Positions 1 to 8,361 of a stretch of DNA of 32,011 bases are shown piece by piece. The number at the start of each line of letters is the position of its first letter. The first letter of the stretch is position 1. The stretch comes from Clostridia bacterium (GTDB taxonomy: Bacteria > Bacillota > Clostridia > Oscillospirales > QAKW01): the NCBI GenBank assembly GCA_017436525.1, contig JAFSCX010000027.1, forward strand, positions 1-32,011, in the 5' to 3' direction. The translations under genes were made by a program, and so were the position numbers. Below the pieces are notes generated by a model, which worked only from the letters and a program-made list of their open reading frames with translations, searched no databases and was not told where the DNA came from.

Positions 1-1589
1 GGCGGTTCCAGCCGGTTTTGGTGGAGGAGCCGACAGTGGAAGATACCATCTCCATTCTGCGAGGCCTTGAGGAGCGCTATGAGGTTTATCATGGCGTGAA
101 AATTCAAGATCAAGCGTTGATTGCTGCGGCAACCCTTTCCAATCGCTATATTACTGATCGTTTTCTTCCCGATAAGGCCATCGATCTGGTGGATGAGGCT
201 TGCGCATTGATCAAGACAGAGATGGAATCGATGCCGACAGAGCTGGATGAGCGCCAACGAAAGATCATGCAACTGGAGATTGAGATGCAAGCGCTGAAAA
301 AGGATGATGATCCCTTCTCCAACGCACGTCTTGCGGAATTGGAGAAAGAAGCCGCCGCCCTGCGGGATGAATTCAACGGCATGAAGGTCCGCTGGGAAAA
401 TGAGCGGCAGGCAATCTCGATCGTTCAAAAGTTGCGTGAAGAGATTGAGCAGACCAATCAGGCCATTCAGCAAGCAGAAAATCAATATGATCTTACCAAA
501 GCTGCCGAATTGAAATATGGGAAACTGCCTGATTTGAAGCAAAAATTAGAAAAAGCAGAGCAGCAGGAGAAGCAGGAAAATAAGGGCGATTCTTTGCTGA
601 GAGATAAGGTTACCGAAGAAGAAATCGCTAAGATTGTGGCAAGATGGACCGGGATTCCCGTAGCAAAATTAATGGAAGGGGAGCGGGAAAAATTGCTTCA
701 TCTGGATGAGATTCTTCACCGCAGAGTGATTGGTCAGGATGAAGCGGTTCAGAAGGTGAGTGATGCGATTTTGCGCTCGCGGGCAGGGATTCAGGATCCC
801 GATCGTCCCATTGGCTCATTCCTTTTCTTAGGCCCTACCGGTGTGGGAAAAACGGAGCTTGCAAAAGCGTTGGCGGAAGCGCTTTTTGATGATGAAAAGA
901 GTATGATCCGTATTGATATGAGCGAGTATATGGAAAAATATTCCGTTTCCCGCTTGATTGGTGCTCCGCCGGGATATGTGGGCTATGATGAGGGCGGTCA
1001 GCTGACCGAGGCGGTGCGCCGCCGCCCTTATTCGGTGGTGCTCTTTGATGAGGTGGAAAAAGCTCATCCCGATGTATTTAATGTATTGCTTCAGGTATTG
1101 GATGACGGGCGAATCACCGATAGCCAAGGGCGTACCGTTGATTTCAAAAATACCATCATCATTCTCACCTCCAATTTAGGCTCCGATCTCATTTTGGAAG
1201 GGATTGAAGAGGGGGAGATTACCCCTGCCGCAAGAGAAGGGGTAGAGCAGCTTCTGCGCCGTTCTTTCCGCCCCGAGTTTCTTAATCGTTTGGATGAGAT
1301 TGTATTTTATAAGCCTCTTACCCGTGAGAATATCGGCTTTATAGTAGAGCTTCTGCTGAAGGATCTTAGAAATCGGCTGGAGGAAAAGCAGCTTCACCTT
1401 TCTCTTACAGAGGCGGCAAAAAATTATTTTGCCGATGCAGGATATGATCCGAATTTCGGTGCGCGCCCCTTGCGCAGATTGATGCAGCAACAATTGGAGA
1501 CGTTGATTGCCCGCCGCATTTTAAGAGGAGATCTTCAGCCTGATATGACGCTGAATGTGGATTATAAAGACGGAAAATTAACCTTGTAA
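1..1589 (+). CDS. clpB: ClpB disaggregase, 5'-truncated by window edge
   Basis: ClpB is the Hsp100 AAA+ chaperone that threads aggregated proteins through a hexameric ring together with DnaK/DnaJ/GrpE in the cytosol. The reading frame is open from base 3 ([10 protein letters not shown]), so the gene starts upstream; the N domain and the first Walker A are outside the window. Counting from the Val at base 18, the end of NBD1 is followed by a charged coiled-coil middle domain (about residues 75-190), the link motif [12 protein letters not shown], the second Walker A GPTGVGKT (272-279), Walker [11 protein letters not shown] (about 340-349) and the C-terminal D2 small domain with NFGARPLRR. The long middle domain separates ClpB from ClpA, ClpC and ClpE. 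About 528 of the usual 860 or so residues are present. No frameshift is visible. A strong terminator follows the stop. Confidence 0.97.
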   Translation, partial: RFQPVLVEEPTVEDTISILRGLEERYEVYHGVKIQDQALIAAATLSNRYITDRFLPDKAIDLVDEACALIKTEMESMPTELDERQRKIMQLEIEMQALKKDDDPFSNARLAELEKEAAALRDEFNGMKVRWENERQAISIVQKLREEIEQTNQAIQQAENQYDLTKAAELKYGKLPDLKQKLEKAEQQEKQENKGDSLLRDKVTEEEIAKIVARWTGIPVAKLMEGEREKLLHLDEILHRRVIGQDEAVQKVSDAILRSRAGIQDPDRPIGSFLFLGPTGVGKTELAKALAEALFDDEKSMIRIDMSEYMEKYSVSRLIGAPPGYVGYDEGGQLTEAVRRRPYSVVLFDEVEKAHPDVFNVLLQVLDDGRITDSQGRTVDFKNTIIILTSNLGSDLILEGIEEGEITPAAREGVEQLLRRSFRPEFLNRLDEIVFYKPLTRENIGFIVELLLKDLRNRLEEKQLHLSLTEAAKNYFADAGYDPNFGARPLRRLMQQQLETLIARRILRGDLQPDMTLNVDYKDGKLTL

Positions 1590-1592
1590 TAT

Positions 1593-1629
1593 AAAACGGC
1601 TCAAAACATGAGGTTTTGAGCCGTTTTTT
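1593..1629 (+). terminator. Intrinsic terminator of clpB
   Basis: A perfect 15-bp stem (1593-1607 with 1613-1627) around a 5-nt loop ends in a run of six T. It begins 3 nt after the clpB stop. The stem sequence AAAACGGCTCAAAAC is bracketed by A and T runs, so it could also work from the other strand, but no minus-strand gene ends here. Confidence 0.93.
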
Positions 1630-1724
1630 AGTGCACATAAAGTCTAATTATATGTTGCTGTTTTTTAACTTTATGTTTATAATTTAACACAAAGTTGCAA
1701 AAAAATCTCGTTTTTTTTAATTTT

Positions 1725-1757
1725 ATGTTGCAATTATGCAACATGATGTGATACAAT
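1725..1757 (+). promoter_or_regulatory. araC-type gene promoter with overlapping palindrome
   Basis: A -35-like TTGCAA (1728-1733) and a -10 TACAAT (1752-1757) are separated by 18 nt and lie about 30 nt before the AraC gene. The -35 box is embedded in a perfect inverted repeat ATGTTGC-6 nt-GCAACAT (1725-1744). Related GTTGC half-sites occur upstream near 1653 and 1694. The position suggests an operator, possibly for autoregulation; that is inference. The rest of 1630-1787 is AT-rich with no gene. Confidence 0.55.
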
Positions 1758-1787
1758 TATCATATCATCAAAACTTGAGGTGTATTT

Positions 1788-2648
1788 ATGCAAAAATATC
1801 TTGAGCGCGAAGAGCATTTTTCCTTTAATGAAAATGATTTTCCTGATGTGCGAATGAGCTTTTGCTGCTGTCATCGGTATAATCCATCGGAAAAATTCGG
1901 TCCGATTACGCCTAATCGCTATGTGTTGAATATAGTGGAGGCGGGGCGTGGCGCATTAGAATTGGGCAATCGCCGCCATTCAGTGGTTACCGGCCAAGCC
2001 TTTGTTCTCTTCCCCGGTAAGACCTACCGTTGGAAGGCGGATGGCCTTGAGCCTTGGAATTATATCGGAATTGAATTTATCGGTGAGGGTGTTGAAAAGA
2101 TGTTTGCTGATTTTGGCATCACGCCTCAAAATCCGGTGATTAATTTTTCCTCTCCTCATAAGGCAATGGACGCGGCCTATGATCTCTTTATGGAATGTGA
2201 GAAGAAATATCGCAATCATTTTGGCCTATGCGTATGCTTCCATCATCTTTTGGAATGTTTGGAAGAGAGCCTTGTGGTGAAGAAGATGCCTGCCAAAAAT
2301 TTCTATATGACTCGTGCTGTGGAATACATAAAAGAAAATTATAATCAAAATATCAGCGTTGAGAATATTGCCAATATGCTTGGAATCGAGCGGAGCTACC
2401 TCTCTCGTCTGTTCAAAACATATAAGAATAAGAGTACGCAAAATTACATTATTGATTATCGCATTCAGCGAGCCAAAAAAATGTTTGAAGAAGAGGATCT
2501 GAATGTCTCTCAGGTCTGCACCGCAGTGGGATATACGAATATTTATTGCTTCTCCCGCATCTTCAAAAGCCGCGTAGGCATGAGCCCGAAGGAATATCGG
2601 GCAGTATGCAAGCATTCTAATAAAGAAATTGAAATGGAGACAGTATAA
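1788..2648 (+). CDS. AraC-family transcriptional regulator
   Basis: This 286-residue protein has the two-part AraC/XylS layout. Residues about 20-110 form a cupin-like effector domain, with VLNIVEAGRGALEL and a FVLFPGKTYRW strand typical of AraC-type ligand-binding domains. The C-terminal 100 residues hold two helix-turn-helix units: ISVENIANMLGIERSYLSRLF (about 189-209) and LNVSQVCTAVGYTNIYCFSR (about 238-257), ending in the family hallmark GMSPKEYR (264-271). The start is supported by TGAGGTG 7 nt upstream. It is a single-gene unit between the clpB terminator and its own terminator. Members of this type often control sugar or surface-polymer genes, but no target is adjacent, so the effector and regulon cannot be named. 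Confidence 0.9.
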   Translation: MQKYLEREEHFSFNENDFPDVRMSFCCCHRYNPSEKFGPITPNRYVLNIVEAGRGALELGNRRHSVVTGQAFVLFPGKTYRWKADGLEPWNYIGIEFIGEGVEKMFADFGITPQNPVINFSSPHKAMDAAYDLFMECEKKYRNHFGLCVCFHHLLECLEESLVVKKMPAKNFYMTRAVEYIKENYNQNISVENIANMLGIERSYLSRLFKTYKNKSTQNYIIDYRIQRAKKMFEEEDLNVSQVCTAVGYTNIYCFSRIFKSRVGMSPKEYRAVCKHSNKEIEMETV

Positions 2649-2672
2649 TGGGCGGTTTAACCGTCCATTTTT
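2648..2672 (+). terminator. Terminator of the AraC gene, between convergent genes
   Basis: ATGGGCGGT (2648-2656) pairs with ACCGTCCAT (2660-2668), including one G-T pair, around a 3-nt loop, followed by TTTT and further T-rich sequence. It overlaps the last base of the AraC stop and the stop codon of sigF on the other strand. On the minus strand the hairpin is not followed by a T run, so it should mainly stop plus-strand transcription. Confidence 0.75.
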
Positions 2673-3321
2673 ATTTATATTTATCTCTGAGTTCCTTCAA
2701 AATCTTCCGTTCCATGCGGCAGACAGAAACTTGGGAGAGCCCTAAAATTTCGGCAGTTTTGCTTTGCGTCTCTTCCTTAAAATAGCGCAAAACCAATAGG
2801 GAGCGTTCTTTAGGAGGGAGAGTAGAGAGCATTTGGCGCGCTACCACCCGATTGAGAGAGCGCTCCTCGGTAGATTCCATTTTAGCGGTAACGCCGCCCT
2901 CTTCCGGCGGAAGATCCAAAGAAAGGGTGGGGCGCACCGCATCTAAGGCCGTAATGATTTCTTCGGGAGACAGGTTTGTCCGCTCAGCGATTTCAGAAAT
3001 TTTAGGCTCTCTTCCCAAAATTTGCTCCAATTCTTTTTGTGCACGATCGATTTTTAACTTGTTTTCTTTATGCCTGCGGGATACTTTGAGCTCAGAATGA
3101 TCCCGAAGATAGGTTTTGATCTCTCCAATGATTTTTGCTACTGCATAGGTGGAAAATTTAATCTCACGCGCAGGGTCAAAGTCTCTTGCCGCTTTGATCA
3201 GTCCCATCGATCCGATTTGGAAAAGATCTTCCTCTTCTACGCCAAATCCCCGATATTTTTTGACCGCCATGCGTACAAGCCCTAAATTTTCTTCTACAAG
3301 GCGGTCCTTAAGGGTCGGCAT
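2671..3321 (-). CDS. sigF: Forespore sigma factor SigF (SpoIIAC), N-terminally short
   Basis: SigF is the first compartment-specific sigma factor of sporulation, acting in the forespore. The 216 residues contain sigma region 2 (EEEDLFQIGSMGLIKAARDFD, with FSTYAVAKIIGEIKTYLRD), the SigF/SigG-type segment LKVSRRHKE, region 3 (EQILGREPKISEIAERTNLS) and a region 4 helix-turn-helix (SKTAEILGLSQVSVCRMERKI). The order spoIIAA-spoIIAB-sigF identifies it as SigF rather than SigG. The gene begins 1 nt after the spoIIAB stop. An in-frame stop at 3337-3339 with no start codon in between fixes ATG 3321 as the earliest start. The protein is therefore about 35-40 residues shorter than B. subtilis SigF (255) at its N-terminus. 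The ribosome site is poor (AGG touching the ATG), suggesting translational coupling to spoIIAB. Confidence 0.93.
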   Translation of the reverse strand: MPTLKDRLVEENLGLVRMAVKKYRGFGVEEEDLFQIGSMGLIKAARDFDPAREIKFSTYAVAKIIGEIKTYLRDHSELKVSRRHKENKLKIDRAQKELEQILGREPKISEIAERTNLSPEEIITALDAVRPTLSLDLPPEEGGVTAKMESTEERSLNRVVARQMLSTLPPKERSLLVLRYFKEETQSKTAEILGLSQVSVCRMERKILKELRDKYK

Positions 3322-3322
3322 C

Positions 3323-3757
3323 CTATGGCCGAGCTTTTATGTATTTGGTGAGGGCGACTGTAGTCCCGCTTCCCCTGCGGGAGTGCACCTTTACCTTGTC
3401 CATAAAGGTCTCCATGATTGTAAAGCCCATTCCGCTGCGCTCTTCCTCATTGCCGGTGGTGAAGAGAGGCTCCATGGCCTGCTTGATATCATCAATTCCT
3501 TCACCTTTATCTTTGATGGTAATCGTAAGACGCCCCCCTTCATAAAGACGTGCTGTGATGGTAATAGGTCCGAAGGACTCTTTATAGCCATGGACAATGG
3601 AATTGGTTACTGCCTCGCTTACCGCTGTTTTGATTTCGCTGATTTCTTCTACCGTAGGATCAGCCTGAGAAGCAAATGCCGCTACCGCGATTCTTGCAAA
3701 CCCCTCATTGGCGGATCGGGAAGGGAAGGTGAGTCGAATATGATTGCTTGCTTTCAT
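3323..3757 (-). CDS. spoIIAB: Anti-sigma F factor and serine kinase SpoIIAB
   Basis: SpoIIAB binds and inhibits SigF and phosphorylates SpoIIAA, using a GHKL-type ATP-binding fold. In the 144 residues the N box is SEAVTNSIVHGY (47-58, with Asn52), the G1 box is DKGEGI (83-88), the ATP-lid segment is EPLFTTGNEEERSGMG and the G2 glycines lie at SGMGFTIM (108-115). Length matches the family (about 146). It lies 2 nt after the spoIIAA stop and 1 nt before sigF, the standard operon. A strong AAAGGAGGT sits 6 nt before the ATG, inside the end of spoIIAA. Confidence 0.96.
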   Translation of the reverse strand: MKASNHIRLTFPSRSANEGFARIAVAAFASQADPTVEEISEIKTAVSEAVTNSIVHGYKESFGPITITARLYEGGRLTITIKDKGEGIDDIKQAMEPLFTTGNEEERSGMGFTIMETFMDKVKVHSRRGSGTTVALTKYIKARP

Positions 3758-3759
3758 GT

Positions 3760-4074
3760 TTATACCTCCTTTCGGACCGTTACATAGCGGTCCAGTTGCG
3801 CCATTTCAAAGATTTTTTTAGCAGGATTGCAGAGATGGCGCACCTCTACCGATCCGTCGATGGAATCCATCAGTTTTCTGCGTCCCATAACGATGGCAAG
3901 ACCGGAGCTATCCATAAAACTAACGCCGCCGAAATCCATAATCAATAAGATCGGCCGATGCCTGCGGATCTTAAAATCAATGGTTTTTGCCACCGCCGCC
4001 GCGCAATGGTGGTCGATTTCACCTTGCAGATGTACCTCCAGCTCGTTGTAATTCTGAATAAACTTTAGATTCAT
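3760..4074 (-). CDS. spoIIAA: Anti-anti-sigma factor SpoIIAA
   Basis: SpoIIAA is a STAS-domain protein that releases SigF by binding SpoIIAB; SpoIIAB inactivates it by phosphorylation and SpoIIE reactivates it. The 104-residue sequence shows GEIDHHCA near the N-terminus and the phosphorylation loop FMDSSGLAIVMGR, in which Ser57 matches Ser58 of the B. subtilis protein. It is slightly shorter than the B. subtilis protein (117). It is first in the operon. GGAGG lies 7 nt before its ATG and directly after the T run of the folC terminator, leaving almost no conventional leader; see the promoter entry at 4107-4141. Confidence 0.95.
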   Translation of the reverse strand: MNLKFIQNYNELEVHLQGEIDHHCAAAVAKTIDFKIRRHRPILLIMDFGGVSFMDSSGLAIVMGRRKLMDSIDGSVEVRHLCNPAKKIFEMAQLDRYVTVRKEV

Positions 4075-4085
4075 TGTTTTCCTCC

Positions 4086-4125
4086 GAAAAAAAGCAGTCT
4101 TCCGCTATTATAACGGAAGACTGCT
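4086..4125 (-). terminator. folC terminator abutting spoIIAA
   Basis: Read on the minus strand, a perfect 12-bp stem AGCAGTCTTCCG (4125-4114) with CGGAAGACTGCT (4104-4093) has a 9-nt loop and is followed by seven T (4092-4086). It lies 18 nt after the folC stop, and the next bases are the spoIIAA ribosome site. It should insulate spoIIA from folC/valS transcription. The plus strand also has a T run after the stem, so the structure is bidirectional. Confidence 0.9.
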
Positions 4126-4141
4126 GTATTTTTTTGTCGTA
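4107..4141 (-). promoter_or_regulatory. Candidate spoIIA operon promoter with 0A-like box
   Basis: A perfect TATAAT (minus strand, 4112-4107) occupies the loop of the folC terminator. The expected -35 position, 17 nt upstream, is a run of A with no -35 match. A near-match to the Spo0A box (TGTCGTA on the plus strand, 4135-4141, against TGTCGAA) lies 22 nt upstream of the -10, roughly -36 to -42, where Spo0A sits at promoters such as spoIIG. A transcript from here would start in the second arm of the hairpin and so could not form the terminator. The base matches are seen; the function is inferred. Confidence 0.4.
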
Positions 4142-4143
4142 AT

Positions 4144-5430
4144 TTAAGGGTTGCTGAAAATCTTTTTCAAAGCTTGCGCAATATCGCCGGCTGTATATAA
4201 AGAGCCGCAGGCGATGATCGGGCGGCCGTGGCTTTGCTCCTTGGCAAGAGCGGCGGCCTCCTCGAAACTGCTGCAATGGAAGACATTTTCGCAATAGGGC
4301 TCCGCAATATCCCGAATCTCATGGGCGGGAATTGCGCGTGGAAGGGGCGGCTCAATGCCGATAAAAGAATGGCTGAGAAGGGCCAGCTTTCTGATGGCAT
4401 ATTGATAGGGCTTATCCCTCATCATCCCAAAAATAATAATAGGCTCTTCAATATGAAGGGCAGAAATGCTTGAAAGAAGAGCATCAATTCCCTCTTTATT
4501 ATGGCCGCCATCCAGAAAAATGGCAGGCTGATCCCCAATTTTTTCCATTCTTGCGGGAATGTAGGCTTGCTTGATGCCGCTTTGCAGCTGCTGCTCGGAG
4601 AAGGTGAGAGCCCCTTTATTTTTTAAGCAATCTAACGCCTCTATGGCCGTAAGGGCGTTTGCAATCTGATGGGGACCTTGAAGGGTGAGCGTATAGGGAA
4701 TTCCTTTATATTCAAAAGAATTATTCTGCTCATCTAAAAGATTCAATGCTGCCTCATCAGCGATATAAAGAGGTGCTCCTTGCTCTTGGGCGCAGCGTTC
4801 GATCACTGCAAGCGCAGTTTCGGGGTTGCGTTGATATGCTATAATCGGGCAGCCCTCTTTAATGATTCCGCTCTTTTCATAGGCGATTTTTTCAATGGTA
4901 TCTCCTAAAATTGCGGTATGATCCAAAGAGATGGAGCAGATTACAGAGGCGAGAGGCTTTTGGATAATATTGGTGGCATCATAACGCCCGCCCATGCCGG
5001 TCTCCATAACCAAAAGATCGACTGCCTCCTCCTTGAAATAAAGAAAGCCAATCGCAGTTACGACCTCAAATTCATTGGGCGCTTCTTGCCCTGCCTGCTC
5101 CATAGCATTGCACGCGGCAGCGACACGCTTGCATAAAGCAAGAAGCTGCTCCTCACCGATCAAAGCACCGTTGATGGCAAATCGCTCTCTGAAGTCATAA
5201 ATAAAAGGAGAGGTGAAAAGGCCGGTTTTATAACCGGCCTCTTTTGTAACCGAAGCAATCATGGTGGCGGTAGAGCCTTTTCCGTTGGTTCCCGCAATGT
5301 GGATGCAGGGGAGGGAATCCTGAGGATTCCCAAGCTGATCCATTAAAGCCTTCATGCGGGCAAGGGTAGGCATCTTGCCGTGGGTCTTTCGGCTGTGTAT
5401 AAAATTTAGAGCTTCTTGATAATGATTCAT
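4144..5430 (-). CDS. folC: Folylpolyglutamate synthase / dihydrofolate synthase
   Basis: FolC is a Mur-ligase-family enzyme that adds glutamate to folates, and in bifunctional forms to dihydropteroate, using ATP in the cytosol. Over 428 residues it shows the P-loop GTNGKGST (47-54), the following segment [19 protein letters not shown], the [12 protein letters not shown] segment, the metal- and ATP-binding stretch [36 protein letters not shown] and the C-domain [15 protein letters not shown]. Length is normal (about 430). Its ATG overlaps the valS stop by 4 nt (ATGA), so it is translationally coupled to valS, a common Firmicute pairing. It is transcribed from the T-box-controlled valS promoter and stopped by the terminator ahead of spoIIAA. 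Folate polyglutamylation supports the one-carbon steps of the purine operon elsewhere in the window. Confidence 0.95.
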   Translation of the reverse strand: MNHYQEALNFIHSRKTHGKMPTLARMKALMDQLGNPQDSLPCIHIAGTNGKGSTATMIASVTKEAGYKTGLFTSPFIYDFRERFAINGALIGEEQLLALCKRVAAACNAMEQAGQEAPNEFEVVTAIGFLYFKEEAVDLLVMETGMGGRYDATNIIQKPLASVICSISLDHTAILGDTIEKIAYEKSGIIKEGCPIIAYQRNPETALAVIERCAQEQGAPLYIADEAALNLLDEQNNSFEYKGIPYTLTLQGPHQIANALTAIEALDCLKNKGALTFSEQQLQSGIKQAYIPARMEKIGDQPAIFLDGGHNKEGIDALLSSISALHIEEPIIIFGMMRDKPYQYAIRKLALLSHSFIGIEPPLPRAIPAHEIRDIAEPYCENVFHCSSFEEAAALAKEQSHGRPIIACGSLYTAGDIAQALKKIFSNP

Positions 5431-8045
5431 CGATTCTGCATTTCTTCAATGCTTTCCTTAAGGGAAGCGCAAAGGGCGCTGAATTTATCCTTCTTTGCTT
5501 TTTCCTCTTCTACCAAAGCAGCAGGTGCTTTGGCGAGGAAGCCTTGATTCTTCAACTTTCCTTCTACTCTTGCAAGCTCACTTTCTGCCTTCTTCAGTTC
5601 TTTGCTCAGACGCTCAATTTCTTCGGCGATATCCACCAACTGATCAAAGGGCATATAAAGATTTGCACCATTGCAGACAAGCTTTACAGCTCCTTCCGGC
5701 GGTTGCTCATTGATATAGAGCTCTTCGCAGCTGGCAAGCTTTTTATAGAAATCATCAGAGCCTTCAAACCAATCTGCGTTGGAGGTCTCAATATAGAGGT
5801 TTGCCCGTTTATTATGGCCAACATTCATCTCAGCTCTGCGGTTGCGGATTGCCTTGATGGTCTCCATAATATGCTCCATTTTTTCTGCGCCTTTTGCAAA
5901 GTTCAAACTCTCATCATAGGTGGGGAAGGCGGCGGTCATGATGGATTCTTCTTTGGTGGGCAATGCTTGCCAAATTTCCTCGGTGATGAAGGGCATGAAA
6001 GGATGCAGCATCTTCAGTGCACCGGAGAAGACATAAAGCAATACCTTCTGCGCACCTTCGCTTTCCTTTCCGCCTTCATAAAGGCGGGGCTTCACCAATT
6101 CAATATACCAATCGCAGAAAAGATCCCAAATGAAATCATAGATCTTCTGCAGAGCAAGGCCGATCTCAAATTTATCGAGATTTTCGGTTACATCCTTTAC
6201 TACATCATTATAGCGAGTGAGGATCCATTCGTCCTCGGGGCGCAGATTTTCGGTTGAGAAGGAAAGATCTTCCCCTTTAAGATTCATCAGGATGAAACGG
6301 GCGGCATTCCATACCTTATTGGCAAAGTTTCTGGAAGCCTCAACCCGCTCGGGATAATAGCGCATATCATTGCCGGGGGCATTGCCGGTGGCAAGGGTAA
6401 AGCGCAGAGCATCGGCACCGAAATCTTTGATGACCTCAAGGGGATCAATACCGTTGCCCAAGGATTTGCTCATCTTGCGGCCTTGGCTATCCCGCACAAG
6501 ACCATGGATCAAGATATGCTTGAAGGGGACCTCTCCCATCTGCTCCAGGCCGGAGAAGATCATTCTTGCCACCCAGAAAAAGATGATATCATAGCCGGTT
6601 ACAAGAACGCTGGTGGGATAATAGTAATCCAATTCTTTGGTCTTTTCGGGCCAACCTAAGGTAGAGAAGGGCCAAAGAGCAGAGGAGAACCAAGTATCCA
6701 ATACATCCTCTTCCTGCCGCATGGCAGCGCCGCATTTGGGGCAGGTATGGATGTCTTCTTTAGCAATGACCATCTCGCCGCAGGCATCGCAATAGTAGGC
6801 GGGAATCCGATGGCCCCACCAAAGCTGGCGGGAAATGCACCAATCGTGCACATTTTCCATCCAGTTGATATAGGTCTTGGAGAAACGATCGGGTACAAAT
6901 TTTGCTTCGCCTGCCCGAACCTCCTTCAGAGATTTTTCAGCCAAAGGCTTCATTTTTACAAACCATTGCCGGGAAGCCATTGGCTCTACGGTGCATCCGC
7001 AACGATAGCAAGCGCCTACATTATGAGCGTGCTCTTCGATCTTCACCAAATAGCCGCCCTCTTCCAGATCTTTTACAATCTGCTTGCGTGCCTCATAGCG
7101 ATCCATGCCTTGATACTTGCCGCCGTTGGCGTTGATTTTGGCGTTGCCGTCCATAACCAGAATTTCCTCCAGATTATGGCGCTTGCCGACCTCAAAGTCG
7201 TTGGGGTCGTGGCAGGGGGTGATCTTAACGCATCCGGTACCGAATTCTTTATCCACATATTCATCGGCGACAACAGGGATTTCTCTTCCCACTAAAGGCA
7301 AAATCAGCATCTTGCCCACCAAATGAGTATAGCGCTCATCCTCGGGATGGACTGCTACCGCAGAGTCGCCCAGCATCGTCTCGGGGCGGGTGGTAGCGAT
7401 GGTTACATATTCATCACTATCTTTTACAGGATAGCGAATATGCCAGAAATGGCCTGCCTGCTCTTCATAGGAAACTTCTGCATCCGAGAGGGCGGTGGTG
7501 CAATTGGGGCACCAGTTGATAATGCGGTTGCCTCGATAAATCAGGCCTTTTTCATAAAGGTTTACAAAGACCTCTTTTACAGCCTTGGAGCAGCCTTCAT
7601 CCATGGTGAAGCGTTCCCGCTCCCAATCGCAGGAAGCGCCCAGCTTTTTGAGCTGATTGATGATCCGATCGCCATACATCTTTTTCCAATCCCATACCCG
7701 CTCCAAAAACTTTTCGCGGCCCAGATCATAGCGCGTCAGGCCCTCCTCTTTGCGGAGCACCTCCTCAACCTTGATTTGGGTGGCAATTCCTGCATGGTCG
7801 GTGCCGGGAATCCAAAGGGCGTTATAACCCTGCATTCTCTTATAACGAATGAGGATATCCTGCAAGGTTTCGTCCAAAGCATGGCCCATATGCAGATGGC
7901 CGGTTACATTGGGGGGCGGAATCACGATGGTAAAGGGCTTTTTGCTCTCATCCGGCTCGGAATGGAAATAGCGGCCCTTCAGCCAAAAATCGTATATCCG
8001 ATCCTCAAATTCCTGAGGATTATATACCTTTTCCAATTCTTTCAT
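5427..8045 (-). CDS. valS: Valyl-tRNA synthetase
   Basis: ValS is a class I synthetase that charges tRNA-Val and edits misactivated threonine. The 872-residue protein carries the HIGH-type motif HLHMGH (50-55), the editing (CP1) domain with [17 protein letters not shown], a zinc-ribbon-like CDACGEMV / CPKCGAAM segment in the insertion, the KMSKS motif (524-528), the anticodon-binding domain and a C-terminal coiled-coil arm (about 800-872) typical of ValS. I chose ATG 8045 because AAGGAG lies 8 nt upstream; a GTG three codons earlier overlaps that ribosome site. A T-box leader and a good promoter precede it. It overlaps folC by 4 nt. Confidence 0.97.
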   Translation of the reverse strand: MKELEKVYNPQEFEDRIYDFWLKGRYFHSEPDESKKPFTIVIPPPNVTGHLHMGHALDETLQDILIRYKRMQGYNALWIPGTDHAGIATQIKVEEVLRKEEGLTRYDLGREKFLERVWDWKKMYGDRIINQLKKLGASCDWERERFTMDEGCSKAVKEVFVNLYEKGLIYRGNRIINWCPNCTTALSDAEVSYEEQAGHFWHIRYPVKDSDEYVTIATTRPETMLGDSAVAVHPEDERYTHLVGKMLILPLVGREIPVVADEYVDKEFGTGCVKITPCHDPNDFEVGKRHNLEEILVMDGNAKINANGGKYQGMDRYEARKQIVKDLEEGGYLVKIEEHAHNVGACYRCGCTVEPMASRQWFVKMKPLAEKSLKEVRAGEAKFVPDRFSKTYINWMENVHDWCISRQLWWGHRIPAYYCDACGEMVIAKEDIHTCPKCGAAMRQEEDVLDTWFSSALWPFSTLGWPEKTKELDYYYPTSVLVTGYDIIFFWVARMIFSGLEQMGEVPFKHILIHGLVRDSQGRKMSKSLGNGIDPLEVIKDFGADALRFTLATGNAPGNDMRYYPERVEASRNFANKVWNAARFILMNLKGEDLSFSTENLRPEDEWILTRYNDVVKDVTENLDKFEIGLALQKIYDFIWDLFCDWYIELVKPRLYEGGKESEGAQKVLLYVFSGALKMLHPFMPFITEEIWQALPTKEESIMTAAFPTYDESLNFAKGAEKMEHIMETIKAIRNRRAEMNVGHNKRANLYIETSNADWFEGSDDFYKKLASCEELYINEQPPEGAVKLVCNGANLYMPFDQLVDIAEEIERLSKELKKAESELARVEGKLKNQGFLAKAPAALVEEEKAKKDKFSALCASLKESIEEMQNR

Positions 8046-8059
8046 TTTATACACTCCTT

Positions 8060-8322
8060 AAAAAATAAAAGCTCGTCTCAAAGAATAATCCTTGAGACGA
8101 GCCTTGAATTACATTCTTCAATACCCGCGGTACCACTCAATTTGCGCATAATATGCGCCTCTCGAAAGCTTTATCGCAGCTTACACGTGAGGGTCTAATA
8201 AAAGCATTCGCTTCGTTCTTCCTCAAGGCTCAAAAGCTACAACCCAAGAATCCACTTGTGCGGCTTGCACCATCCGCCGCCTCTCTGCATCCGGAATTTC
8301 TAAGGTCCTCTTCGTCAACACC
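8060..8322 (-). promoter_or_regulatory. T-box riboswitch (valine) upstream of valS
   Basis: The leader between the promoter and valS holds the conserved T-box core AGTGGTACCGCG (minus strand, 8137-8126), which pairs with the acceptor end of uncharged tRNA. It is followed by a terminator whose 5' arm can pair into the antiterminator. Upstream are Stem I elements: GAAGAGGA, an AGAGAG loop and GGTGCAAGCCGC. Adjacent GTT (8243-8241) and GTA (8240-8238) triplets lie where the specifier is expected, and both are valine codons; I cannot tell which is used without folding. By family knowledge, uncharged tRNA-Val would allow readthrough into valS-folC. Confidence 0.92.
8064..8102 (-). terminator. T-box-regulated terminator
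   Basis: On the minus strand GCTCGTCTCAA (8102-8092) pairs perfectly with TTGAGACGAGC (8081-8071) around a 10-nt loop, followed by TTTTATTTTTT. It ends just before the valS ribosome site and is the expression platform of the T-box. Confidence 0.9.
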
Positions 8323-8328
8323 TTAAAA

Positions 8329-8358
8329 ATCATATCATATATGCAAAGATTTTGTCAA
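8329..8358 (-). promoter_or_regulatory. Promoter of valS-folC
   Basis: The minus strand has a consensus -35 TTGACA (8358-8353), an 18-nt spacer and -10 TATGAT (8334-8329), placing the start near 8322, just before the T-box Stem I. A second TATGAT at 8339-8334 is only 13 nt from the -35 and is less likely. The promoter begins within 4 nt of the stop of the upstream ttcA-like gene. Confidence 0.82.
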
Positions 8359-8361
8359 TAG

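Noticed and set aside
3149-3787. A 212-codon plus-strand frame opposite spoIIAB and sigF
   Set aside because: spoIIAB and sigF are unmistakable on the minus strand, and the plus-strand frame has no ribosome site or domain.
8046-8054. GTG start for valS three codons upstream of the chosen ATG
   Set aside because: The GTG overlaps the AAGGAG ribosome site, whereas ATG 8045 has ideal 8-nt spacing.
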